From Anaerolineae bacterium (GTDB lineage Bacteria > Chloroflexota > Anaerolineae > B4-G1 > SLSP01), in assembly GCA_016934645.1 (NCBI GenBank), contig JAFGSL010000039.1:1-5219 (forward strand): a stretch of 5,219 nucleotides of DNA, in the 5' to 3' direction. Under the pieces are notes generated by a model, which was not told the origin of the DNA, ran no database searches, and saw only the letters and a program-made list of their open reading frames with translations. This document shows positions 1-5,219 of the stretch, piece after piece (position 1 is the first letter of the stretch; each line of letters begins with the position of its first letter). The translations under genes were made by a program, and so were the position numbers.

Positions 1-543
1 CAACCCGGCAATCCATACGGCGGGGCGCGAAGCTTCGCGCGCCTTGAGTCGTTCGATTTCTTTCACCAGGTTGGTCACTTGCGCCACACGGAGATGTTCC
101 ACCGCCCCCGATGACGTGTTGACGGTAGCAGGGGTGATGCCGGCCGCGCGGCGCTCCTGAATGACGACGCCGTGCACACCCACGGCCTCGGCGGTACGCA
201 GCAGGCTGCCCAGGTTGTGAATATCTTGAATCAAATCGAGCAGCAAGAGCAGCGCGGGTTCCTGGCGCGTATGGGCCAGGTCCAGCATCGCGTGGATGTC
301 AGCATAGGGATAACCGGAGGTTTCGAGGGCTATACCCTGGTGGTCGTCGTGGCCGAGGACGCGGCCGAGGATCTGGCGCGAGCATCTCTCGATGGGGATG
401 TGTCGTTGCTGCGCCGCTGCGGTAATCTCGTCGATGACCGGCGCGCGGGCGGCGCCTTCGAGCAAAAGCAGGCGCGCAGGCTGCCGGCGTTCGGCGCGTA
501 ACGATTCGTGAACCGCCTGCCGCCCGAAAAGCCACTCGCGCAC
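1..543 (-). CDS. rlmB: 23S rRNA (guanosine-2'-O-)-methyltransferase RlmB, TrmH/SpoU family, 3' end cut off by window
   Basis: The first 181 codons of an RlmB-like SPOUT methyltransferase. The family uses S-adenosylmethionine to methylate a ribose 2'-OH in the peptidyl-transferase region of 23S rRNA. Visible: an N-terminal L30e-like substrate-binding part (WLFGRQAVHESL at residues 4-15, DHQGIAL at 67-73), then the start of the SPOUT domain with family motif 1, HNLGSLLRTAEAVGVHGVVI (109-128), which includes Asn110 and the probable catalytic Arg116. The segment TVNTSSGAVEHLRVAQVTNL (140-159) matches the conserved region after motif 1. The AdoMet-binding knot motifs 2 and 3, roughly 65-80 residues by family length, lie off the left edge. 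The GTG start is chosen because GAGGT sits 7 nt upstream and VREWLFGR matches the usual N-terminus. It follows cysS by 13 bp and is probably co-transcribed with it. A related TrmH-family enzyme with another rRNA target is possible; the family call is firm. Confidence 0.92.
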   Translation of the reverse strand, partial: MREWLFGRQAVHESLRAERRQPARLLLLEGAARAPVIDEITAAAQQRHIPIERCSRQILGRVLGHDDHQGIALETSGYPYADIHAMLDLAHTRQEPALLLLLDLIQDIHNLGSLLRTAEAVGVHGVVIQERRAAGITPATVNTSSGAVEHLRVAQVTNLVKEIERLKAREASRPAVWIAGL

Positions 544-550
544 GCGCGTT

Positions 551-555
551 ACCTC
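551..555 (-). promoter_or_regulatory. Ribosome binding site of rlmB
   Basis: GAGGT on the minus strand, 7 nt before the GTG at 543, inside the 13-bp gap after the cysS stop. It decides the GTG start, since no ATG lies nearby in frame. Confidence 0.7.
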
Positions 556-556
556 G

Positions 557-2005
557 TCAGGCCAGCCGCCACGTCGTATCGTCGGGGCCGTCTTCGATGA
601 GGATCCCCAGATCGGTCAGGCGGCTGCGAATGGCGTCTGCCCGGCCCCACTCCCGCGCCTCACGGGCTTCTCGGCGCAATTCCAGCAGGAACTCCACCAA
701 GCCGGCGACGGCCGGCCCACCCTCGCGTTCTTCGAGATTGTCGGGCACGATGCCGAGAACTTTTCCGCCCAAGTCGCGAAAGATACGATCCATTGCGGCC
801 AGCGTTCCCATTGCCTGGCGCGGATTCTCGTCCAGGCAACGGTTGACCTCCTTGACAAACTCGAACAGCGTCGCCAGCGCCTGCGGGGTGTTGAAGTCAT
901 CATCCATCGCCGCCTGGAAATCCTCGCGGTAATCATCCAGGCCGCCGACCTGAGCCAGCACCGCCGTCCCCGCCGCCGAAGCGGCGTCTTTCATCGCGTA
1001 GCGGAGCTTGCGCACCGTGTTATGCAGCCGTCCGATGCCGCGCTGCGCCGCCTGGAGTGCGTCCCGGCTAAAGTCGATTGGCCCCCGGTAGTGGCTGCTG
1101 AGGATGAAGTAGCGGATCGCCTCAGCAGAGTACAGGCTAAGGGCATCCTTGATCGTGAGAAAATTGCCCAGGCTTTTGCTCATCTTCACGCCGTTGACCG
1201 TGAGGGAGCCAACGAGCAACCAGTAATTGGCGAAAGGCGCGGCATTGCGGGCTTCGGCCTGCGCGATTTCGCACTCGTTGTGGGGGAAGATGTTTTCCAG
1301 GCCCCCACCATGGATATCGAAGGTTTCTCCCAGGTATTTGGTCGCCATCACCGAGCACTCGATGTGCCAGCCGGGATAACCTTCGCCCCACGGGCTGGGC
1401 CAACGCATCAAATGTTCAGGATCGGCGCGTTTCCAGAGCGCAAAATCGGCAGGATGGCGCTTTTCGGCTCGCACTTCGACGCGCGCCCCGGCCTGCTGCT
1501 CGTCAACCTGACGTTGGGAGAGCTTGCCGTATTCCGGAAACTGTTCGACGGAGAAGTAGACGTTGCCGTCCACCTCATAAGCGTAACCCCGGCTAAGCAA
1601 ATCTTCAACCCAGGCGATGATCTCAAGGACGTGACACGTGGCGCGCGGAGTTATGTTGGGACGGACGACGCCCAGCACATCCATATCATCGTTGAAGCTG
1701 TTGATGTAGGTCTCCACCATCTCCATTGGCTCGACGCGGTCACGTCGAGCGCCCCGGCTGATGCGATCCTCGCCGGTATCCAGCAAGTGACCCACATCAG
1801 TGAGGTTGCGCACGTAGCGGACGTTGTAGCCGAGATAACGCAGATAACGCACAATGACGTCCATGGCGACATACGTCTTGGCATGTCCGAGATGGGCATG
1901 GTCGTAGACCGTCGGCCCGCAGGCATACAGGCTGACGTGTTCTGGGCGCAGCGACTTGAAGCGTTGCAGTTCACGGTTGAGGTAATTGTAAACTTTGAGG
2001 GGCAT
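557..2005 (-). CDS. cysS: Cysteinyl-tRNA synthetase
   Basis: A complete class I aminoacyl-tRNA synthetase of 482 residues, close to the usual bacterial length of about 460-490. It charges tRNA-Cys with cysteine using ATP in the cytoplasm. The Rossmann catalytic domain opens with [18 protein letters not shown] (28-45), containing the HIGH-type motif HLGH (38-41), and the KMSKS loop is intact (274-278). The four expected zinc ligands are present: Cys29, Cys217 (WHIECS), His242 and Glu246 (FPHNECE). WHIECS and [13 protein letters not shown] mark the cysteine-binding region. The C-terminal part (about 330-482) is the helical DALR/anticodon-binding portion. The segment after strand YVRN reads [20 protein letters not shown], a TDVGH-type variant instead of TDIDDK. 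The ATG at 2005 is preferred over an in-frame TTG at 2014, because AGGGAG lies 9 nt before the ATG but directly abuts the TTG. It lies 17 bp after yacL and 13 bp before rlmB, so probably in one operon. Confidence 0.97.
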   Translation of the reverse strand: MPLKVYNYLNRELQRFKSLRPEHVSLYACGPTVYDHAHLGHAKTYVAMDVIVRYLRYLGYNVRYVRNLTDVGHLLDTGEDRISRGARRDRVEPMEMVETYINSFNDDMDVLGVVRPNITPRATCHVLEIIAWVEDLLSRGYAYEVDGNVYFSVEQFPEYGKLSQRQVDEQQAGARVEVRAEKRHPADFALWKRADPEHLMRWPSPWGEGYPGWHIECSVMATKYLGETFDIHGGGLENIFPHNECEIAQAEARNAAPFANYWLLVGSLTVNGVKMSKSLGNFLTIKDALSLYSAEAIRYFILSSHYRGPIDFSRDALQAAQRGIGRLHNTVRKLRYAMKDAASAAGTAVLAQVGGLDDYREDFQAAMDDDFNTPQALATLFEFVKEVNRCLDENPRQAMGTLAAMDRIFRDLGGKVLGIVPDNLEEREGGPAVAGLVEFLLELRREAREAREWGRADAIRSRLTDLGILIEDGPDDTTWRLA

Positions 2006-2014
2006 ACTCAGCAA

Positions 2015-2020
2015 CTCCCT
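2015..2020 (-). promoter_or_regulatory. Ribosome binding site of cysS
   Basis: AGGGAG on the minus strand, 9 nt before the ATG at 2005. It touches the alternative TTG at 2014 with no spacing, which argues against that longer start. Confidence 0.75.
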
Positions 2021-2022
2021 GG

Positions 2023-3096
2023 CTATTCGCAGTTGTCGGGCCGGGCAAAGATCATCCGCCCGGCTGCCGTTTGTAAGATTTTGCTCACGGTTACGTCGAT
2101 GGTTTCGCCGATGAAACGTGCACCCTCCTCGACCACAACCATGGTGCCATCGTCGAGATACCCCACCCCCTGGTTCTGCTCTTTGCCGGCCTGGAGAACG
2201 TGAATGGTAAAACTTTCCCCTGGGAGCAAGACGGTTTTGACGGCGTTCGCCAGCTCATTGACGTTAAGCACGGTCACGGCCTGCAATTCGGCTACCCGGT
2301 TGAGATTGTAGTCGTTGGTGAGGATGGAGCCGCCCATCTCCTTCGCCAGGACGATGAGTTTGTCGTCTACTTCGCGCACGCTCGGCGCGTCGGCGTCGGT
2401 GAGACGCACCGGAACGGGGGATTCATCTTGCAGTTGCCGCAGAATTTCGAGTCCCCGCCGCCCACGGTTACGGCGCAGCGTATCGGCAGAATCGGCCACA
2501 TGTTGTAACTCGTTCAACACAAACAGGGGGACGATCAATTCGCCCTGGATAAAACCGGTGCGACAAATATCGGCAATCCGACCATCGATGATGACGCTGG
2601 TATCCAGCAACACCACAGGTTTACAGTGCTCTGCCGTTTCACTGGCGGCGACGGTCGAGGTCTCGCTGTGAAAAATGCGTCCACGCAGACCTTGCAGCAT
2701 GTCAGGGCGCATTGTAGTAATCGTCAAGCCGATGTAGCCAAAGGCAGCCGCAACGATGAAGGGCAGGAACTGTCCCAGAGGACGTGGCAGCAGCGACAAA
2801 GGGTAGGCCGCGATAGCGCCCAAAGCCAGCCCCAGAAAGAGGCCCACCACCGCCGAAAAAATGACGTGCGCCGGGAGCTGTTGGATAGCGCGACGCAGCC
2901 GGGTGAAAGGCTTCAGTGTCAGCCTGGGCATAAAGATAAACCCGAAAAGCGCACCGATGATGCCACCGGCAATGGTGACGTAAATGTGGATCGCTTGAGG
3001 GATTGAAGGAATTTCAACGATCTGAATGCCTAAGGCTGCTCCTGCCGAACCAAAAATAATGACGCCGATAATGCGAAGTATAAGGGTTATCTCCAT
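2023..3096 (-). CDS. yacL: Membrane-anchored PIN-TRAM domain protein, YacL family
   Basis: A 357-residue protein with the layout of Bacillus YacL (about 366 residues). The N-terminal half holds four hydrophobic, Gly-rich segments, probably membrane helices, near residues 3-25, 36-56, 77-99 and 109-129. A PIN nuclease-like domain follows (about 160-280) with the acidic positions expected of the fold: Asp165 in VVLLDTSVIIDGR, Glu196 in LFVLNELQHV, Asp244/Asp245 in EVDDKLIVLA and Asp262 in LTNDYNL. A C-terminal TRAM domain (about 287-350) starts at LPGESFTIHVLQAGKEQNQG and includes GYLDDGTMVVVEEGARFIGE. PIN plus TRAM suggests RNA binding and possibly cleavage at the membrane; the family's substrate is not well established to my knowledge. 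The ATG at 3096 is chosen because GGAG lies 9 nt upstream. ATG at 3111 and TTG at 3120 are in frame but lack a Shine-Dalgarno. It is the first gene of the leftward operon and precedes cysS by 17 bp. Confidence 0.9.
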   Translation of the reverse strand: MEITLILRIIGVIIFGSAGAALGIQIVEIPSIPQAIHIYVTIAGGIIGALFGFIFMPRLTLKPFTRLRRAIQQLPAHVIFSAVVGLFLGLALGAIAAYPLSLLPRPLGQFLPFIVAAAFGYIGLTITTMRPDMLQGLRGRIFHSETSTVAASETAEHCKPVVLLDTSVIIDGRIADICRTGFIQGELIVPLFVLNELQHVADSADTLRRNRGRRGLEILRQLQDESPVPVRLTDADAPSVREVDDKLIVLAKEMGGSILTNDYNLNRVAELQAVTVLNVNELANAVKTVLLPGESFTIHVLQAGKEQNQGVGYLDDGTMVVVEEGARFIGETIDVTVSKILQTAAGRMIFARPDNCE

Positions 3097-3105
3097 GAAT
3101 AATTT

Positions 3106-3109
3106 CTCC
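3106..3109 (-). promoter_or_regulatory. Ribosome binding site of the yacL-like gene
   Basis: GGAG on the minus strand, 9 nt before the ATG at 3096. It overlaps the upstream in-frame ATG at 3111, so it supports the shorter protein. Confidence 0.6.
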
Positions 3110-3120
3110 ATAAAGAGCAA

Positions 3121-3132
3121 TGATGATCATCA
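3121..3132. repeat. 12-bp perfect palindrome in the yacL leader
   Basis: TGATGATCATCA reads the same on both strands. It lies between the predicted start of leftward transcription (near 3156) and the yacL ribosome binding site. It may be a protein-binding site; as an RNA hairpin it would be weak because it has no loop spacer. Function unknown. Confidence 0.5.
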
Positions 3133-3135
3133 CAT

Positions 3136-3145
3136 AAATGCATTT
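3136..3145. repeat. 10-bp perfect palindrome in the yacL leader
   Basis: AAATGCATTT is a perfect palindrome 3 bp from the neighbouring 12-bp palindrome and inside the same predicted 60-nt leader. In an AT-rich stretch this may be chance. Function unknown. Confidence 0.35.
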
Positions 3146-3152
3146 TAAGTTG

Positions 3153-3181
3153 CTTATGACCAATCTTAGCACGGTCATAAG
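3153..3181. promoter_or_regulatory. Operator-like inverted repeat over the yacL promoter
   Basis: CTTATGACC (3153-3161) and GGTCATAAG (3173-3181) are perfect 9-bp inverted arms separated by 11 bp. Arm centres are 20 bp apart, about two helical turns, which suits a dimeric DNA-binding protein. The predicted leftward -10 (3163-3168) lies between the arms. One arm falls in the -35/-10 spacer and the other near the transcription start. A protein bound here would be expected to block this promoter. The regulator cannot be named from the window. Confidence 0.6.
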
Positions 3182-3190
3182 AAAAGTCAA
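3163..3190 (-). promoter_or_regulatory. Sigma70-type promoter driving the yacL-cysS-rlmB operon
   Basis: On the minus strand: -35 TTGACT (3185-3190), 16-bp spacer, -10 TAAGAT (3163-3168). The -10 is preceded by TGC, an extended -10 feature that could offset its two mismatches to consensus. Predicted start near 3156, leaving a leader of about 60 nt before the ATG at 3096. Confidence 0.55.
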
Positions 3191-3194
3191 AATA

Positions 3195-3222
3195 TTGACA
3201 TTATCCGAATTTTCGTTATAGT
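3195..3222 (+). promoter_or_regulatory. Sigma70-type promoter driving the LysW-like gene
   Basis: -35 TTGACA (3195-3200) is a perfect consensus match; the -10 TATAGT (3217-3222) differs at one position; spacer 16 bp. Predicted start near 3229, giving a leader of about 105 nt before the ATG at 3335. It is the strongest promoter match I see in the window. Confidence 0.65.
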
Positions 3223-3241
3223 CTAAGTTGAAATTGTTCGT

Positions 3242-3307
3242 ATGATTACCTATCCGGAAATTCCCATCGATTCGCCAAAAACGCTCGCAAGAACGGTTTT
3301 CGGATAG
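3242..3307 (+). other. Possible 21-codon leader ORF upstream of the LysW-like gene
   Basis: ATG at 3242 opens MITYPEIPIDSPKTLARTVFG and stops at TAG (3305-3307), 27 nt before the next gene's start. It begins only about 12 nt after the predicted transcription start and has no Shine-Dalgarno, so translation would have to be near-leaderless. I recognise no homology. It could be a leader peptide or simply chance; treat it as a candidate only. Confidence 0.2.
3250..3307 (+). promoter_or_regulatory. Possible structured 5' leader of the LysW-like gene
   Basis: CTATCCG (3250-3256) pairs exactly with CGGATAG (3301-3307). The pairing can continue through AAA/TTT after one bulged G, enclosing about 44 nt. 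The stem ends 15 nt before the AGGAG ribosome binding site, so it could affect translation or messenger stability. I do not recognise a known riboswitch class. Confidence 0.35.
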
Positions 3308-3322
3308 AGTTTTAGTCTTTAC

Positions 3323-3327
3323 AGGAG
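3323..3327 (+). promoter_or_regulatory. Ribosome binding site of the LysW-like gene
   Basis: AGGAG, 7 nt before the ATG at 3335: a strong match with ideal spacing that fixes the start. Confidence 0.85.
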
Positions 3328-3334
3328 TGAGAAA

Positions 3335-3574
3335 ATGGCGCGATGTCCCGAGTGTAACGGCAAATTAGTCATCCCGTCCGACCTAGAACGGTGGGATCGT
3401 ATTTTCTGCGAAGCGTGTGGTATTGAACTCGAAGTCGTGGATGTCAATCCCCTGGAACTCGAGGCGGTTTACGATTTTGAGGATGACGACAATGCTCTGG
3501 ATGAGCTAGAAGAAGATGAAGACGATTTGGAATGGGATGACGACGACGACGATGAGGATGAGGATGAATGGTAG
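3335..3574 (+). CDS. LysW-like zinc-ribbon protein with long acidic tail
   Basis: A 79-residue protein. The first 43 residues match the LysW/ArgW amino-group carrier family: a zinc ribbon with Cys4, Cys7, Cys25 and Cys28 (CPEC and CEAC), then IELEVVDVNPLELEAV, which corresponds to the family's 'ELEVVSLDPLELE' stretch. True LysW ends in EDWGE, and its terminal Glu is joined to alpha-aminoadipate or glutamate by LysX during lysine or arginine synthesis. Here the tail is extended: 25 of residues 47-79 are Asp or Glu, and the protein ends EDEDEW, so the substrate-bearing Glu is missing. No lysX, lysZ or lysY gene is in view. It may therefore be a LysW-derived protein with another role, such as electrostatic binding to a basic partner. 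The gene is monocistronic, with its own promoter, a strong AGGAG and tandem TAG-TGA stops, and is followed by a palindromic terminator. Fold confident; function unknown. Confidence 0.85.
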   Translation: MARCPECNGKLVIPSDLERWDRIFCEACGIELEVVDVNPLELEAVYDFEDDDNALDELEEDEDDLEWDDDDDDEDEDEW

Positions 3575-3610
3575 TGACTTGTAGCCAGTATTCCGCGTGA
3601 ATTGTACGCA

Positions 3611-3640
3611 AACAGGCCATCGAAATTTCGATGGCCTGTT
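3611..3640. terminator. Palindromic terminator between convergent genes
   Basis: A 30-bp perfect palindrome with 15-bp arms meeting at AAATTT. As RNA it gives a stem of at least 11 bp containing GGCC, with a short loop. It lies 36 bp after the LysW-like stop and 22 bp before the stop of the convergent surface-protein gene. On the plus strand it is followed by CATTTTGTT, a modest U-tract; the minus side has none. It probably ends rightward transcription and may also serve the leftward gene. Confidence 0.8.
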
Positions 3641-3662
3641 CATTTTGTTAGCTGAGAGGTGA

Positions 3663-5219
3663 CTACATCGCCCGGCGCGACAGGAAGAAGAGCGTTCCTA
3701 CGGCGATAGCCAGAACCAGGACGATGATACCGGTGATCCGCAAGACCGTGTTGAGGACCCTGGTAATGCCGGTAGGTTGCTCGGCGTCATTGGTCGTCTC
3801 GGCTGTTGCGGTCGTCTCCGGACTCGCCGGCTCGGTCCCGGTCTCCACAGCGGCAGTCTCGTCACGCACGTAGCCCAAGTTGAGCGAAGAGACTTGCCCG
3901 GCAGTCAACGGGATATTCCACTGGCCGGTATCGGTAAGGTTATAGCCGGGAGGCGGGGTGTGACGCAGGATATAATTCCCCGGCTCGAGATTCTGGAAGC
4001 AGTATGGCTCGCTGATCCCATCGGTTCTGTACGTCCCTGCCGGCCCGGACATGCCTACGAGGGTGATTTCAGCATTCGGCAGCGCCATCTCGCCGGCCTC
4101 GGCCTGCCGGAACATATCGTTGTTAGCGTCATAATAAGCCAGCACACATAGTGAAGCCGTGTCGCCGGTGGGCGCAGCCGGTAGACCGCCGGTTGTGTCA
4201 GGGGCCGCCGGCTCCGTGGGCGCCGGTTCAGCCGGTTCGGTGGGCGTCTCAGGTTGGGCCTCAGGCGTGGCAATGGGCGCAGCCAGCGGCGTCCCGGAGA
4301 TAACCACTTCCTGGCCGATGGAGAGGAAGTCGTTGATAACGTTACCCGCGTTGAGGCGGCGCAACTCGTCCAGGTCCACGCCGTATTGAATTGCCAGACC
4401 GAACATCGTGTCGCCGGCAACGACGATATGCACTACTGCACCGTCACCGCGTGGAGTAGGCGTATTCTGCGGGACAACAGGGACAGGAGTCGCTGGGGTC
4501 TCCGAGGTCGGCGGCGGTGGTTCGGGGGTTGGCGTGGCCGGTGTGCCTTGTGAAACCACCTGCAAGACCGTGTGATCCGTATACGCGTCGTTATGCGTGT
4601 TAGGCCACTTCCCGAAGTGGTTTGTGAAGAAGGTTACTGCACCGTTCCCCCCGACGGTAGCTTGCACCGGTCCCACCAGCCCAAATTTGTCGTAGTGATA
4701 GTAGGGCGAACTCCAGACGATGTTAGGGCTATAGGGGTCCGTGCCGCCGTTGGGGTCGATGCCAACCCGGAAGTAGAAGGAATACGGATCACCACAGGAT
4801 GTAGCGGTCGTGCCATCTTCAGCACATGACCAGGCGTGAGCGTAAAAAGATGCTTCAACCACAGTTCCGGGCGCGATATTGCGTACCACCTGGAAATGAC
4901 CGGCGTTTTGCTTTCTATTATACGTAAAACACTTCGCAGAATAGTACCCGCTGTAACTACGCATCGGGTTCAAGAATGGATATTCCTTAGGAATAACGTG
5001 ACACTCCGGGCGTCCGTATTCGCCTTCCTGCCACCAGGTAACCCACCCTTCAGGCGTAAAAATTTCAGAATACTGCGCCCCGCTGAAGGTGTCGCGCGTC
5101 CAGTTGCCAGGATTGGCCGAGCCGTTATCCATAGGCCGGCCAATCCCTTCGAATCCAGGATTCACCAGCAGGTTCGTCCCAACTTCTTGCTGCGGAAGCG
5201 TTTGTAGCTCGCGCGCGGC
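3663..5219 (-). CDS. Secreted membrane-anchored protein with LysM and Cna-B/SdrD-like domains, 5' end cut off
   Basis: 518 codons are visible and stay open to the right edge, so the true start and any signal peptide lie outside. A GTG at 5165 is in frame but cuts into the conserved NLLVNPGFEG, so it is unlikely to be the start. Order in the visible part: beta-sandwich/carbohydrate-binding-like domain (about 15-225) with NPGFEG, GIDPNGGTDP and HNDAYTD and four Cys; Pro/Thr-rich linker (226-258); LysM (about 263-308) with VAGDTMFGLAIQYGVDLDEL and IGQEVVIS; Pro/Glu/Thr linker (310-352); Cna-B/SdrD-like domain (about 355-451) with two Cys and the LEPGNYILRHTPPPGY signature; Thr/Glu-rich linker; one membrane helix (about 495-514) followed by the short basic tail SRRAM. 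LysM binds N-acetylglucosamine polymers such as peptidoglycan. The layout implies an outside-facing protein held at the membrane; no catalytic domain is visible. It has no LPXTG sorting signal. It converges on the LysW-like gene. Confidence 0.85.
   Translation of the reverse strand, partial: AARELQTLPQQEVGTNLLVNPGFEGIGRPMDNGSANPGNWTRDTFSGAQYSEIFTPEGWVTWWQEGEYGRPECHVIPKEYPFLNPMRSYSGYYSAKCFTYNRKQNAGHFQVVRNIAPGTVVEASFYAHAWSCAEDGTTATSCGDPYSFYFRVGIDPNGGTDPYSPNIVWSSPYYHYDKFGLVGPVQATVGGNGAVTFFTNHFGKWPNTHNDAYTDHTVLQVVSQGTPATPTPEPPPPTSETPATPVPVVPQNTPTPRGDGAVVHIVVAGDTMFGLAIQYGVDLDELRRLNAGNVINDFLSIGQEVVISGTPLAAPIATPEAQPETPTEPAEPAPTEPAAPDTTGGLPAAPTGDTASLCVLAYYDANNDMFRQAEAGEMALPNAEITLVGMSGPAGTYRTDGISEPYCFQNLEPGNYILRHTPPPGYNLTDTGQWNIPLTAGQVSSLNLGYVRDETAAVETGTEPASPETTATAETTNDAEQPTGITRVLNTVLRITGIIVLVLAIAVGTLFFLSRRAM

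Noticed and set aside
25..40. 16-bp perfect palindrome GCGCGAAGCTTCGCGC
   Set aside because: It lies inside the rlmB coding frame and encodes ordinary residues; in GC-rich coding DNA one such palindrome in 5 kb can be chance.
557..2005. Could the synthetase be MshC, the mycothiol ligase related to CysRS?
   Set aside because: The full CysRS length, the C-terminal helical region, the [13 protein letters not shown] opening and the KMSKS loop fit CysRS; MshC is shorter and lacks the anticodon-binding part.
2006..2014. Extended cysS start at TTG (adds Met-Leu-Ser)
   Set aside because: The AGGGAG abuts this TTG with no spacing but lies 9 nt from the ATG at 2005, and the family N-terminus fits MPLKVYN.
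1022..2203. Long open frame on the plus strand (393 codons) opposite cysS and the end of yacL
   Set aside because: It is antisense to two genes with clear family motifs, and its translation shows no recognisable domain. It is a codon-bias shadow in GC-rich DNA.
3097..3120. Longer yacL starts at ATG 3111 or TTG 3120
   Set aside because: Neither has a Shine-Dalgarno, while GGAG is well placed for the ATG at 3096, and MEITLILRIIG leads straight into the first membrane segment.
3533..3567. GAY/GAR triplet-rich tract resembling a microsatellite
   Set aside because: It is explained as coding sequence for the Asp/Glu tail of the LysW-like protein, with mixed codons instead of a clean tandem repeat, although slippage could vary tail length.
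4159..4553. Open frames on the plus strand opposite the surface-protein linkers
   Set aside because: They mirror Pro/Thr/Glu-rich linker codons, show only low-complexity Gly/Val/Arg composition and have no supporting start signals.

Overview
The window looks like chromosomal DNA from a Chloroflexota bacterium, most likely Anaerolineae-like. This is an inference, not a database match. It rests on three things: a secreted protein with a 'NPGFEG ... GIDPNGGTDP ... HNDAYTD' domain joined to LysM, of a type I associate with Anaerolineae; a LysW-type zinc-ribbon protein; and a shortened yacL-cysS-rlmB housekeeping cluster. No mobile element, CRISPR array, tRNA or rRNA is visible.

Left half (1-3096, minus strand): an operon read right to left. 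A membrane-anchored PIN-TRAM protein (YacL family) comes first, then cysteinyl-tRNA synthetase (cysS), then the 5' part of a 23S rRNA 2'-O-methyltransferase (rlmB), which runs off the left edge. The gaps are 17 and 13 bp, and a Shine-Dalgarno sequence precedes each start. All three genes serve RNA or translation. The order resembles the Firmicutes yacL-ispD-ispF-gltX-cysE-cysS-mrnC-rlmB cluster with the middle genes missing.

Centre (3097-3334): a compact AT-rich divergent control region. Two sigma70-type promoters stand back to back with their -35 boxes only 4 bp apart. A perfect 9-bp inverted repeat brackets the -10 of the leftward promoter and looks like an operator. The leftward leader carries two further perfect palindromes. 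The rightward leader carries repeated TATCCG motifs, a possible stem and a possible 21-codon leader ORF.

Right of centre (3335-3574, plus strand): a 79-residue LysW-like zinc-ribbon protein with a very acidic tail. It ends in Trp instead of the Glu that carries substrate in true LysW/ArgW proteins. A 30-bp perfect palindrome lies between it and the next, convergent gene and probably terminates transcription from one or both sides.

Right end (3663-5219, minus strand): most of a secreted, membrane-anchored protein whose N-terminus lies beyond the window. It has an N-terminal beta-sandwich-like domain, a Pro/Thr linker, LysM, a second linker, a Cna-B/SdrD-like domain and a C-terminal transmembrane helix.

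The parts most worth following up are the orphan LysW-like gene with the altered C-terminus and the dense control region it shares with the yacL-cysS-rlmB operon.
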